A stretch of 64,000 bases of DNA from Sphingomonas sp. OK281 (GTDB lineage Bacteria; Pseudomonadota; Alphaproteobacteria; Sphingomonadales; Sphingomonadaceae): NCBI RefSeq assembly GCF_900115295.1, contig NZ_FOVZ01000002.1, positions 186,001 to 250,000 on the forward strand, read 5' to 3'. Each line of letters opens with the position of its first letter. Within the stretch, counting starts at the first letter, position 1. Both the position numbers and the translations under genes were made by a program. Below, piece by piece: positions 27,197 through 35,211 of the stretch. The notes under the pieces are model-generated. The model had not been told where the DNA came from and ran no database searches. It saw only the letters and a list, made by a program, of their open reading frames with translations.

Positions 27197-27211
27197 TGGC
27201 ACGCACATTGC
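27197..27211 (+). promoter_or_regulatory. Sigma-54 promoter of glnK-amtB
   Basis: TGGCACGCACATTGC is an exact match to the sigma-54 consensus TGGCACG-N4-TTGC, with the invariant GG and GC in the -24 and -12 positions. It lies 35 bases before the glnK start, giving an expected leader of about 24 bases. Such promoters need an NtrC-type activator, so expression under nitrogen limitation is expected. NtrC sites upstream could not be picked out by eye. Confidence 0.85.
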
Positions 27212-27246
27212 GAGGCTCCCCTCATACAACTGGGGAAGGGGGCGCG

Positions 27247-27585
27247 ATGAAACTCGTCATTGCCATCATCAAGCCGTTCAAGCTCGACGAGGTGCGCGAA
27301 GCGCTCACCACGATCGGTGTGGCGGGCATGACGGTCACCGAGGTCAAGGGGTTCGGCCGTCAGAAGGGCCAGACCGAGATCTATCGGGGGGCCGAGTACA
27401 GCACCAACATGGTGCCGAAGATCAAGATCGAGGTGGTCTGCGCCGCCAGCCTGTCCGACCGCGTGGTCGAGGCGATCCAGGCATCGGCGAACACCGGCGC
27501 GATCGGCGACGGCAAGATCTTCGTGCTCGACGTCGGCCAGGCAGTGCGGATCCGCACCGGCGAAACTGACGATTCAGCGCTCTGA
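27247..27585 (+). CDS. glnK: Nitrogen regulatory protein PII (GlnK type)
   Basis: A 112-residue PII protein. It senses 2-oxoglutarate and ATP/ADP and gates AmtB. The N-terminus MKLVIAIIKPFKLDEVREAL and the signatures TEVKGFGRQKGQTEIYRGAE and TGAIGDGKIFVLDVGQAVRI are diagnostic. Tyr51, the uridylylation site at the tip of the T-loop (RGAEY), is present. The start at 27247 gives the exact family N-terminus; the frame is open upstream. It lies 11 bases before amtB and behind a sigma-54 promoter, which identifies it as the GlnK paralogue. Confidence 0.97.
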   Translation: MKLVIAIIKPFKLDEVREALTTIGVAGMTVTEVKGFGRQKGQTEIYRGAEYSTNMVPKIKIEVVCAASLSDRVVEAIQASANTGAIGDGKIFVLDVGQAVRIRTGETDDSAL

Positions 27586-27596
27586 GGGGGGACGAG

Positions 27597-28946
27597 ATGA
27601 AGCATGATTTGAAGAAGGTCGCCGTCGCGGCTCTAGGGTTCGGCGCGACGATGATCGCCGCCGCACCCGCCTGGGCACAGGCCGCAGCCGCACCGGTGGT
27701 CGCGCCCGTCGTTGCTACCGTGAACAAGGGCGACACCGCCTGGATGATGACGTCGACGCTGCTGGTGTTGATGATGATCGTCCCTGGCCTCGCGCTGTTC
27801 TACGGCGGTCTCACCCGCGCCAAGAACATGCTGTCGACGATGACCCAGATCGGCGCAGTCGCGTGTCTCGCGATGCTGTTGTGGGTCATGTACGGTTACA
27901 CGATGGCGTTCGGCGACGGCGGCGGCGAGTATATCTCGGGCTTCGGCAAGGCGCTGCTCCGCGGCATCACGCCCGACTCGACCGCGGCCACCTTCACCGC
28001 CGGCGTCGCGATCCCCGAATATGTCTTCATCTGCTTCCAGATGACGTTCGCCGCGATCACCGTCGCGCTCGTGCTCGGCTCGGTCGTCGAGCGGATGAAG
28101 TTCTCGGCCGTGATGGTCTTCGCCGCGGTCTGGCTGACGATCGTGTATTTCCCGGTCGCGCACATGGTGTGGGCATCGGGCGGCAAGTTCTTCAAGATGG
28201 GTGCGCTCGATTTCGCCGGCGGCACCGTGGTCCACATCAACGCCGGTGTCTCGGCGCTGGTGGCCGCGTTGATCCTCGGCAAGCGACTCGGTTACCCCAC
28301 CGATCGCATGGCGCCGCACTCGCTGACGATGACGGGAATCGGCACCGGGCTGCTCTGGGTCGGCTGGTTCGGCTTCAACGCCGGCTCGGCACTCGAGGCG
28401 AACGGCTCGGCCGGGCTCGCGATGATCAACACCTTCGTCGCCACTGCCTCGGCGGGCCTCGCCTGGATGCTGGTCGAGCGCGTCAACGGGCACAAGGGGT
28501 CGGCTTTGGGCTTCTGCTCGGGCATCATCGCCGGCCTCGTCGCGGTCACGCCTGCGGCGGGCAACTCGGGCCCGTTCGGCGCGATCATCCTTGGCGCGGT
28601 CGCCTCGGTGGTCTGCTATTACGCGGTGACCTTCCTCAAGCCGAAGCTCGGCTATGACGATGCGCTCGACGCGTTCGGCATCCACGGCATCGGCGGCATG
28701 ATCGGCGCGATCGGCACCGGCATCGTCTACGCCCCGGCGTTCGGCGGCCCCGGCAAGCCCGATTTCGACATGGGCCACCAGCTCTTCGTCCAGGTCGCTG
28801 CTGTTGCAACCACGATCGTCTGGGCGGCTGTCGGCACCGTCATCGCGATCTTCATCGCCAAGGCGCTGACCGGCTTGCGGGTCTCCGAGGAAGTCGAGCG
28901 CGAAGGCCTCGATCTCGGCGAGCACGGCGAACGCGCCTACGATTGA
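27597..28946 (+). CDS. amtB: Ammonium transporter Amt
   Basis: A 449-residue inner-membrane ammonium channel. Residues 1-27 form a cleavable signal peptide (AAAPAWAQA), as in other AmtB proteins. The mature protein begins VNKGDTAWMMTSTLLVLMMI and has 11 expected membrane segments. Signatures are PGLALFYGGLTRAKN, FDFAGGTVVHINAGVSALVA-like DFAGGTVVHINAG with the first pore histidine, WFGFNAGSAL, and DAFGIHGIGGMIGAIGTG with the second pore histidine. GAGGGGGGACGAG is upstream of the ATG. It is co-transcribed with glnK and has a strong terminator after it. Confidence 0.97.
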   Translation: MKHDLKKVAVAALGFGATMIAAAPAWAQAAAAPVVAPVVATVNKGDTAWMMTSTLLVLMMIVPGLALFYGGLTRAKNMLSTMTQIGAVACLAMLLWVMYGYTMAFGDGGGEYISGFGKALLRGITPDSTAATFTAGVAIPEYVFICFQMTFAAITVALVLGSVVERMKFSAVMVFAAVWLTIVYFPVAHMVWASGGKFFKMGALDFAGGTVVHINAGVSALVAALILGKRLGYPTDRMAPHSLTMTGIGTGLLWVGWFGFNAGSALEANGSAGLAMINTFVATASAGLAWMLVERVNGHKGSALGFCSGIIAGLVAVTPAAGNSGPFGAIILGAVASVVCYYAVTFLKPKLGYDDALDAFGIHGIGGMIGAIGTGIVYAPAFGGPGKPDFDMGHQLFVQVAAVATTIVWAAVGTVIAIFIAKALTGLRVSEEVEREGLDLGEHGERAYD

Positions 28947-29006
28947 CCAGTTCGGTAGCGGGCCGCACGAGCCCGCACCCACGACGTTCCTCCTGCGGAC
29001 AACCTT

Positions 29007-29039
29007 GGCTCGGTGTGGCAACACACCGGGCCATTTTTT
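29007..29039 (+). terminator. Rho-independent terminator after amtB
   Basis: GGCTCGGTGTG and CACACCGGGCC form an 11-base stem (one mismatch) around GCAA, followed by ATTTTTTA. It lies 60 bases after the amtB stop. Confidence 0.85.
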
Positions 29040-29043
29040 ATGT

Positions 29044-29066
29044 CGATCGAAGTGGTACTTCGATCG
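29044..29066. other. Perfect 10-base palindrome with 3-base loop
   Basis: CGATCGAAGT, GGT, ACTTCGATCG: a perfect hairpin directly after the amtB terminator. It lacks a T-run, so it could be a second RNA-end structure or a protein-binding site. Confidence 0.6.
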
Positions 29067-29148
29067 AGTTCAAGGAGAGGTGAGCACACCTCCTCTGTTC
29101 TCCCGCTAAGGCGGGAGCCCAGAGCCAAGCAAAGCGACGACGGTTAAA

Positions 29149-29257
29149 TCCCCCTCCCGCTTGCGGGAGGGGTTAGGGGAGGGGCCGACGTACGTACCGG
29201 CGTCCGGCCCATGAGGCTAACCCCTCCCCCGACCCCTCCCGCAAGCGGAAGGGGAGC
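29149..29257. repeat. Intergenic inverted repeat, family E
   Basis: Arms CCCCTCCCGCTTGCGGGAGG with GGTTAGGGGAGGGG on the left and CCCCTCCCCCGACCCCTCCC with GCAAGCGGAAGGGG on the right; the centre is ACGTACGTACCGG. Only one copy of this family was seen in the window. It is part of a 720-base gap without genes (28947-29669) that also holds a terminator, a hairpin, a partial family D unit (29096-29122), C3 and F. Confidence 0.8.
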
Positions 29258-29307
29258 AGAAGAGTGTCACTCCCGACTCTGTTCGCCCCTAATGTCCTAA
29301 GCGCCAG

Positions 29308-29413
29308 CACCACCCCGGCGAAGGCCGGGGCCCAATTGGGGGACGTCGATGACGACGGGCGGTCCCTTGTTACCTCAACCTCGCCAATTAAACCCCGGCC
29401 TCGGCCGGCGCGG
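29308..29413. repeat. Intergenic inverted repeat, family C, copy C3 (decayed right arm)
   Basis: The left arm is intact (CACCACCCCGGCGAAGGCCG, GGGCCCAATTGG). The right arm has decayed to CCAATTAAACCCCGGCCTCG then GCCGGCGCGG, so outer pairing is partly lost. Confidence 0.82.
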
Positions 29414-29462
29414 AATGTCCACTGAGCGATTGTCATCCGGGAAAAATCGCTTTCACCCCAAC

Positions 29463-29600
29463 CCGTTCGTGCCGAGTAGCGACCGAGTAGCTCCGTCAGG
29501 AGCGTATCGAGGGCGCGTATCGAAGCACAGGTCCCATGCACCAACCCATCCTTCCATACGCCGCTTCGACAAGCTCAGCAGCTACTCGGGACGAACGGGG
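29463..29600. repeat. Intergenic inverted repeat, family F
   Basis: Starts CCGTTCGTGCCGAGTAGCGA and ends GCTACTCGGGACGAACGGGG, which pair imperfectly. Inside lie GCGTATCGA repeats and GCTTCGACAAGCTCAGCAGC, a phrase widespread between genes in sphingomonads and other proteobacteria. Only one copy lies in this window. Confidence 0.75.
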
Positions 29601-29669
29601 GGGCGCGGGGTGATGGAGAGGCCGCGTAGTGGGAAGCTAAAGCCGCGACGGCGACCGAAACACCCGCGC

Positions 29670-30068
29670 CTAAACCCGCACGCTCTTCGGCGCCAACCGC
29701 CGGATATCCAGCACGTCGACCTGCGCCAACATCACCGCCCCCAGCGCCTTATCCCCGGTCTCCACCAGGATCCCCTCCTGCGTAGCCCGCACCGTCCGCC
29801 AGGATACCTCGCGCACAGCCAGCCGCTTCCCGATCCGCTTCACCGCAGCAACGCGCCCGTCATCCGCAATCGCCAGCGCACCTTGACCATCCGCACCCAC
29901 GACAGCACCCGCCACCGCAAACCCGCGAAGCTGCGCCTGTGCCGCATCCGCCGCCTCTTCCGGAGTCTCGATCTTCACGACCCGCCGCATCCGCACGACG
30001 ACCCACACGACCCCGCCGAGCAGCAGCACAACGACGGCCACGATGCCGCCGACGATCGCAGGTGTCAT
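29670..30068 (-). CDS. Single-pass membrane protein of unknown function
   Basis: A 132-residue protein with one N-terminal membrane helix (PAIVGGIVAVVVLLLGGVVW), a basic stop-transfer stretch (VVVRMRRVVKIETPEE) and a soluble beta-rich part (VSWRTVRATQEGILVETGD, VMLAQVDVLDIRRL). No family is recognised. The ATG at 30068 overlaps the stop of the preceding gene, which supports this start over the longer frame. It is the third gene of a tightly coupled operon with recQ and a DUF442-type gene. Confidence 0.72.
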   Translation of the reverse strand: MTPAIVGGIVAVVVLLLGGVVWVVVRMRRVVKIETPEEAADAAQAQLRGFAVAGAVVGADGQGALAIADDGRVAAVKRIGKRLAVREVSWRTVRATQEGILVETGDKALGAVMLAQVDVLDIRRLAPKSVRV

Positions 30069-30493
30069 CGCGGCCCTGCGAGCGCGTCCAGCATCGGTCG
30101 GATACCACGCAGGTCGTACCCGGCGTCCTCGGCCTGCGCGAGCAGCAGGTTGGGATTCCGCCCCGCCTTCGCCGCCGCCAGCGCCCACAAATTGCAGCTC
30201 CGTGTCCCCGACCGGCAATACGCCAGCACAGGCCCGTCCGAATCCGTCAACGCTTGCGTCATCGCGTCGATCTGCGGATGCGAGAACCCCGCATGCGTCA
30301 CCGGGATCGCGACGTACTTCAGCCCAGCCGCTTCCGCCGCCGCGCGGATCGCGTCACCCGAAGGCTGCCCCGCATCCTCGTCGTCCGGCCGATTGTTGAC
30401 GATGGTCTTGAACCCAGCCGCAGCGATCTCCGCGACCTGCTCGACCGCGATCTGCGGCGCGACCGAAATACTTTCGTTTATATGCCGTATCAT
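30065..30493 (-). CDS. DUF442 / TIGR01244-family rhodanese-like sulfurtransferase or phosphatase
   Basis: A 142-residue protein of the Blh/DUF442 family. The N-terminal part (APQIAVEQVAEIAAAGFKTI, VNNRPDDEDAGQPSG) and the loop AYCRSGTRSCNLWAL, with the nucleophile Cys93, are typical. Members are reported as sulfide-handling or phosphatase-like domains; the reaction here is unproven. It starts inside the recQ stop codon (ATGA) and its own stop overlaps the next gene, so all three are translated together. A link between this fold and RecQ is not obvious and may only reflect operon packing. Confidence 0.85.
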   Translation of the reverse strand: MIRHINESISVAPQIAVEQVAEIAAAGFKTIVNNRPDDEDAGQPSGDAIRAAAEAAGLKYVAIPVTHAGFSHPQIDAMTQALTDSDGPVLAYCRSGTRSCNLWALAAAKAGRNPNLLLAQAEDAGYDLRGIRPMLDALAGPR

Positions 30494-32259
30494 GCGGACT
30501 CGCGGATCACCTGGAGGAAGGCATCCCCATAGGCGTCGAGTTTCCGCGCGCCAATGCCTGATAATAGGCTAAGCTCGGCCCGTGACGATGGTCGCTGCCG
30601 CGCAATGTCACGCAACACCGAGTCGTGGAAGATCACATACGGCGGAACGCCCGCGTCCTTCGCCAGATCGCGCCGCCGCACGCGCAACGCCTCGAACAGC
30701 GGATCGTCGACCGGGTTCGGCGTGGCGCCCACCGCGCCCTTGCGCCGCCGCTCGCGCTTCGGCGGCACGACGATCGACACCGCCGCCTCGCCCTTCAGGA
30801 TAGCCTTCGCCGCCGGCCCGAACTCCAGCCCCCCATGCGGATTGGTGCGCAGCGCATCCTTCAGCATCAGCGCGCGCGATACAGGCTTCAGCAACGCCAC
30901 CTCGTCGCCATCGACGATCCCGTACACCGACAGCGCCTCATGCCCGTTCATCAGGCTCCGCTCCGACGACACCCCCGTCAGGATGCCCTCGATATACCCG
31001 ACCCCGAACATCTGCCCGGTGCGGAACACCGCCGACAGGAATTTCCGCGCCGTCTCGGTCGCATCCACCGCATCGACGTTACCGAGGCAATTGTCGCAAT
31101 TCCCGCAATCCTCGAGCCGCTCCTCGCCGAAATGCTTGAGCAGGATCCGCCGCCGACATCCGGCCGTCTCGACCAGACCGCCCATCGCGGTCAGCCGCTG
31201 CCGCTCACCCGCCTGCCGCTCGGGCTCGACCTCGCCGATCCGCTGCCGGGCACGCGCGAAATCCTCCGCACCCCAGAACAGATGCGCGATCGCCGGGTCG
31301 CCATCACGTCCCGCGCGCCCGGTTTCCTGATAGTAAGCCTCGATCGATTTCGGCAGCCCGGCATGCGCGACGAACCGCACATCGGGCTTGTCGATCCCCA
31401 TCCCGAACGCGACCGTGGCGCAGATCACCATATCCTCGCTCGCAACGAAATCCGCCTGGTTCTTCGCGCGCACCTGCGGATCGAGCCCGGCATGATACGC
31501 CCGCGTCGGCCGCCCGCTCCGCCCCAGCGCCTCCGCCAGCTTCTCGGTCGCCGCGCGGGTCTGCGCGTACACAATGCCCGGCCCCGGGATCTTCTCGAGG
31601 ATGTCGGCGATCTGTCGGTTGACGTTGTCGCGCCCCGAAATCGCATAGCGGATGTTCGGCCGATCGAACCCCGACACGATCAGCCCCTCCTGCGAGATCC
31701 CCAGCTGCTCCAGGATATCCGCGCGCGTATGCGCGTCGGCGGTCGCGGTCAGCGCGAGGCGCGGCACATCCGGAAAACTGTCGAGCAGAGGCCGCAGCAA
31801 CCGGTAGTCCGGCCGGAAATCATGCCCCCACTCGCTGACGCAATGCGCCTCGTCGATCGCAAAGAGCGACAGCTTGGCCTGGCTCAGCAGGTTGCGAAAA
31901 CTCTCGTTCGAAGCCCGCTCCGGCGCGACGTACAGCAGGTCCAGATCGCCCGCCCGAAACCGAGCGATAGTCTCCTCGCGATTGGTATCGACCGACGTCA
32001 ACGTCGCCGCCTTGATCCCAACGGCAGTCGCCGCCCGCAACTGGTCATGCATAAGCGCGATCAGCGGCGAGACGACCACGCACGTCCCCTCCAGCATCGT
32101 CGCCGGCAACTGATAGCACAGCGACTTCCCCGCACCCGTCGGCATGACCGCCAGCGTCCGCTGCCCCGCGAGCACCCGATCGACGACATCGCGCTGCACC
32201 CCGCGGAAATCGGGAAAACCAAAGATGCGCTGAAGATCGGGAAGGGGGTCGAGTGCCAT
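30490..32259 (-). CDS. recQ: ATP-dependent DNA helicase RecQ
   Basis: A 589-residue 3'-5' DNA helicase. Motif I is MPTGAGKSLCYQLP (residues 39-52), the DEAH box is IDEAHCVSEWGHDFRPDY, the aromatic-rich loop included. Helicase motifs IV-VI (GIVYAQTRAATEKLAE, GFGMGIDKPDVRFVAH-like AFGMGIDKPDVRFVAH, QETGRAGRDGDPA) follow. The zinc-binding region contains CRRRILLKHFGEERLEDCGN with CDNC. The winged helix and a C-terminal HRDC domain (RRRDLAKDAGVPPYVIFHD) complete the standard architecture. It heads an operon with two small coupled genes. Upstream, only 43 bases separate its start from a truncated restriction-protein remnant. Confidence 0.96.
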   Translation of the reverse strand: MALDPLPDLQRIFGFPDFRGVQRDVVDRVLAGQRTLAVMPTGAGKSLCYQLPATMLEGTCVVVSPLIALMHDQLRAATAVGIKAATLTSVDTNREETIARFRAGDLDLLYVAPERASNESFRNLLSQAKLSLFAIDEAHCVSEWGHDFRPDYRLLRPLLDSFPDVPRLALTATADAHTRADILEQLGISQEGLIVSGFDRPNIRYAISGRDNVNRQIADILEKIPGPGIVYAQTRAATEKLAEALGRSGRPTRAYHAGLDPQVRAKNQADFVASEDMVICATVAFGMGIDKPDVRFVAHAGLPKSIEAYYQETGRAGRDGDPAIAHLFWGAEDFARARQRIGEVEPERQAGERQRLTAMGGLVETAGCRRRILLKHFGEERLEDCGNCDNCLGNVDAVDATETARKFLSAVFRTGQMFGVGYIEGILTGVSSERSLMNGHEALSVYGIVDGDEVALLKPVSRALMLKDALRTNPHGGLEFGPAAKAILKGEAAVSIVVPPKRERRRKGAVGATPNPVDDPLFEALRVRRRDLAKDAGVPPYVIFHDSVLRDIARQRPSSRAELSLLSGIGARKLDAYGDAFLQVIRESA

Positions 32260-32302
32260 CGCCCCGGACCTAGGGTCCGTTCACCGCCGCCGCAATGCAT
32301 GA

Positions 32303-32761
32303 TCCGCGATCGGTCCGATCGCCACGCTTCTCGCCCCGGCGATTGCCGCACTGATCCGCGATTTCGTCAACGAGCGGCTGTCGTCCGCGCTGAAGGCGTC
32401 GAGCCCGGTCGAGGACCTGCCGCCGGGGGCGTCCGACGACCCCTCCGACGGCGATGGCATCGTCACCACGCAGGAGGAGATTTCCGGCTTCCACATCATC
32501 CAGGCGATCGCCTCGCGCCTGGTCGACCCGAAGCGCGTGATCGTGCGCGACGCGAAGTCCTATTGCGCCATCCTGCTCGACGACAACAATCGCAAGACGG
32601 TCGCGCGGATGCACTTCAACGGCATCACCACCAAGTATCTCGGGATGTTCGCGGGCAAGGACGAAACGCGACATTTGCTGTCGGATTTGACGCACATCTA
32701 CCAATATTCGGCAGCGATCAAGGCACGGTTGCGGGAACTGGATCCGGCGATCCCAGCGTAG
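32303..32761 (+). pseudogene. C-terminal remnant of a type I restriction (HsdR_N-like) protein
   Basis: From the stop codon at 32300-32302 the frame is open to TAG at 32761. It encodes TTQEEISGFHIIQAIASRL, VDPKRVIVRDAKSYCAILL, DDNNRKTVARMHFNGITTKY and LLSDLTHIYQYSAAIKARL. This matches the C-terminal part of the roughly 350-residue restriction-endonuclease-like proteins with an HsdR N-terminal domain, as I recall that family. The N-terminal nuclease half is missing, and no ATG, GTG or ribosome-binding site precedes the conserved part (the first GTG, at 32537, is inside it). I read it as a 5'-truncated pseudogene next to recQ. Confidence 0.7.
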
Positions 32762-32788
32762 CGAGCGCCCCTAGTCCCCGCTCTCTTC

Positions 32789-32872
32789 TGTTCCCCCGCG
32801 AAAGCGGGGGAACAGGACCCAGCAGCGGCATTGCCCGTGATTCCTGGCGGCCCGCGTTCGCGAGGGAATAGA
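32789..32872. repeat. Intergenic inverted repeat, family D, copy D2
   Basis: Left arm TTCCCCCGCGAAAGCGGGGG then AACAGGACCC; right arm CGTTCGCGAGGGAATAG, less well matched. It is the first of four repeats in the 500-base gap without genes between 32762 and 33260. Confidence 0.75.
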
Positions 32873-32925
32873 AGGGGCGGCGTACGATACGCTGCTCGTC
32901 TTTAACGCTCCACCCGGCACCCAAA

Positions 32926-33034
32926 CCACCCACCCCGGCGGAGGCCGGGGCCCAAGTGGAAAGGCGGCAATGACGACGCGCTGTCATCCGTTAGTAACGT
33001 CCCCCAATTGGGCCCCGGCCTCCGCCGGGGTGGT
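32926..33034. repeat. Intergenic inverted repeat, family C, copy C4
   Basis: Left arm CACCCCGGCGGAGGCCGGGG then CCCAAGTGG; right arm CCCAATTGGGCCCCGGCCTC then CGCCGGGGTGG. The left arm has AAG where others have AAT, an unpaired change. Confidence 0.9.
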
Positions 33035-33067
33035 GTTTTGGGTGGACTCACACTCTTCACTTCCGTG

Positions 33068-33120
33068 TTTCCCCGCGAAGGCGGGGACCCAGACTGGGCT
33101 CCCGCCTTCGCGGGAGAACA
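33068..33120. repeat. Intergenic inverted repeat, family D, compact copy D3
   Basis: TTTCCCCGCGAAGGCGGGGA, CCCAGACTGGG, CTCCCGCCTTCGCGGGAGAA: the two arms stand almost directly together, without the 30-50 base spacer seen in D1 and D4. The inner CCCAG-act-CTGGG is a perfect hairpin. Confidence 0.85.
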
Positions 33121-33158
33121 AGGAGGGGTAAGCTACCGGTGAAACGCGGCCGCCCCAG

Positions 33159-33188
33159 TATTTACGGGGGTATTTACGGGGGTATTTA
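33159..33188. repeat. Tandem 12-base repeat
   Basis: TATTTACGGGGG occurs twice in succession (33159-33170, 33171-33182) followed by TATTTA. It lies 70 bases downstream of the Atm1-like gene and contrasts with the surrounding GC-rich sequence. Confidence 0.8.
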
Positions 33189-33260
33189 TGCGCCAAAGAC
33201 CGCAAGTATCTGACGTTACGAAGGGCGTGGCGAGCATTCCTCACGACTACCCCGACGCCG

Positions 33261-35090
33261 TTACTCCGCCGCCAGCGCCCCATCGTCATCCCCAGCCCGC
33301 TCCTGCGCCTGCCGGTTCCACATCTCCGCATACACGCCGCCCTGCCGCAGCAAGTCCGCATGCGTACCCTTCTCGACGATCTGCCCCGCCTCCAGCACGA
33401 CGATCTGGTCCGCGTGCACCACGGTGGACAGTCGATGCGCGATCACGATCGTCGTGCGCCCGCGCTCGATCGCCTCGAGCGTATCAAGGATCTCAGCCTC
33501 GGTCCGGCTATCCAGCGCCGAAGTCGCCTCGTCCAAAATCAAGATCGGCGGGTTCTTCAGCAGCGTCCTCGCAATCGCCACGCGCTGTTTCTCGCCGCCC
33601 GACAGCTTCAGCCCGCGCTCGCCGACCCGCGTCTCATACCCAAGCGGCTGCCGCTCGATGAACCCGGCAATCGCCGCGCCCTTGGCGGCAACCTCGACCT
33701 CAGGCATCTCGGCCCCCTCGCGGCCATAGGCGATATTGTACCCGATCGTGTCGTTGAACAGCACCGTATCCTGCGGCACGATCCCGATCGCGGCGCGCAA
33801 AGACGCCTGCCGCACCTCCGAAATATCCTGCCCGTCCACGGTAATCCGCCCGCCCGTCAGGTCATAAAACCGGTACAGCAACCGCGCGAGCGTCGACTTG
33901 CCCGCCCCCGACGGCCCCACGACGGCCAACGTCGATCCCGCCGGCACGTCCAGCTCGAGATCGCGCAGGATTGGCCGCCCGGCATCATACCCGAACGACA
34001 CCCCCTCGAACCGGACATGCCCCGCGCTCACCGCCAGCGGAGGCGCACCCGGCGCATCCACCACGGTCGCGGGCGTATCGATCAGGTCGAACATCGCCGC
34101 CATGTCGAGCGCACCCTGCCGGATCGTGCGATACACCATCCCCAACAGGTCGAGCGGCCGGAACAGCTGCGCCAGCAGCGTCGACACGAACACCACGTCG
34201 CCCGCCGACGCCTCGCCGCGGCTCCATCGCCACACGACGAAACCCATGCCGCCCGCCAGCATCACATTGGTGATCAGCGCCTGGCCGAGGTTGAGCCACG
34301 CGAGCGAGTTCTCGCTCTTCACCGCCGCCTCGGAATACGCCGTGATCGCGCTATCGTAGCGCCGCGCCTCGCGCTCCTCCGCGCCGAAATACTTCACCGT
34401 CTCGAAGTTCAGCAGCGAATCCACCGCATGCGCGACCGCGCCGGTATCGAGGTCGTTCATCCGCGCGCGCAAGGCATTGCGCCAGTCGGTCACCATCCGC
34501 GTGAAGAGGATATAGCCGACCACCATCACCACGGTCGCGACGACCAGCGGCCAGCCGAACTTGGTCCAGAACAGCCCGAGCACCAGCACGAGCTCGAACA
34601 CGGTGGGCGCGATGTTGAACAGCAGGAAATACAGCATCGTATCGATGCTCTTGGTCCCCCGCTCGACCACCTTGGTGACCGCGCCCGTGCGGCGCGACAG
34701 ATGGAAATCGAGGCTCAGCGCATGCAGATGGCGAAACACCTGCGCCGCCAGCCGCCGCGACGCATCCTGCCCGACGCGCTCGAACACCGCATTGCGCAGA
34801 TTGTCGAACAGCGTCGTCCCGAACCGCGACGCCGCGTATCCGACTACCAGCAGCACGACCAAAGTCAGCGCGGTGCGGTCGTTCCCCGCCATCCGGTCGA
34901 CCGCGTATTTCAGCGTGAACGCCGCGCCGAAAACCTGGATCAGCTTCGACGCGATCACGAGCAGCATCGCGACGACGATCCGCGCCTTGAGCTTCGGCTG
35001 CCCCGCCGGCCACAGGAATGGCAGGAAGCGGCGGAGCGTCGGCAGCAGGGGCTGGTCCGCGCGGGTGGAGGTGTACGTATCAGGGGGCAT
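33261..35090 (-). CDS. Atm1-type ABC exporter (fused permease and ATPase)
   Basis: A 609-residue half-transporter, close in length to the structurally known Novosphingobium Atm1. Six membrane helices span about residues 30-330, with the ATM1 signature LSRRTGAVTKVVERGTKSID and FETVKYFGAEE. The C-terminal ATPase has Walker A GPSGAGKST, Q-loop GIVPQDTVLFNDTI, signature LSGGEKQRVAIART, Walker B ILILDEATSALD and the H-loop IVIAHRLSTV. Homologues export glutathione-metal or glutathione-sulfur compounds. The start at 35090 (MPPDTYTSTR) was preferred; the frame is open to 35186, and neither start has a strong ribosome-binding site. Confidence 0.92.
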   Translation of the reverse strand: MPPDTYTSTRADQPLLPTLRRFLPFLWPAGQPKLKARIVVAMLLVIASKLIQVFGAAFTLKYAVDRMAGNDRTALTLVVLLVVGYAASRFGTTLFDNLRNAVFERVGQDASRRLAAQVFRHLHALSLDFHLSRRTGAVTKVVERGTKSIDTMLYFLLFNIAPTVFELVLVLGLFWTKFGWPLVVATVVMVVGYILFTRMVTDWRNALRARMNDLDTGAVAHAVDSLLNFETVKYFGAEEREARRYDSAITAYSEAAVKSENSLAWLNLGQALITNVMLAGGMGFVVWRWSRGEASAGDVVFVSTLLAQLFRPLDLLGMVYRTIRQGALDMAAMFDLIDTPATVVDAPGAPPLAVSAGHVRFEGVSFGYDAGRPILRDLELDVPAGSTLAVVGPSGAGKSTLARLLYRFYDLTGGRITVDGQDISEVRQASLRAAIGIVPQDTVLFNDTIGYNIAYGREGAEMPEVEVAAKGAAIAGFIERQPLGYETRVGERGLKLSGGEKQRVAIARTLLKNPPILILDEATSALDSRTEAEILDTLEAIERGRTTIVIAHRLSTVVHADQIVVLEAGQIVEKGTHADLLRQGGVYAEMWNRQAQERAGDDDGALAAE

Positions 35091-35211
35091 GGATCGATGC
35101 GATGTAGGCGCGGTCAAGTCCCGGCGAAAGCAGTTGGGGGAACATTCCTGCCACTTCGTCGCTTTTATCGACACGTCGCGCCGCAACGGTGTGCCGCAAC
35201 CGGAGAGTGAA

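Noticed and set aside
30625..32871. 748-codon forward frame opposite recQ
   Set aside because: It is antisense to recQ and then runs out of frame through the restriction remnant.
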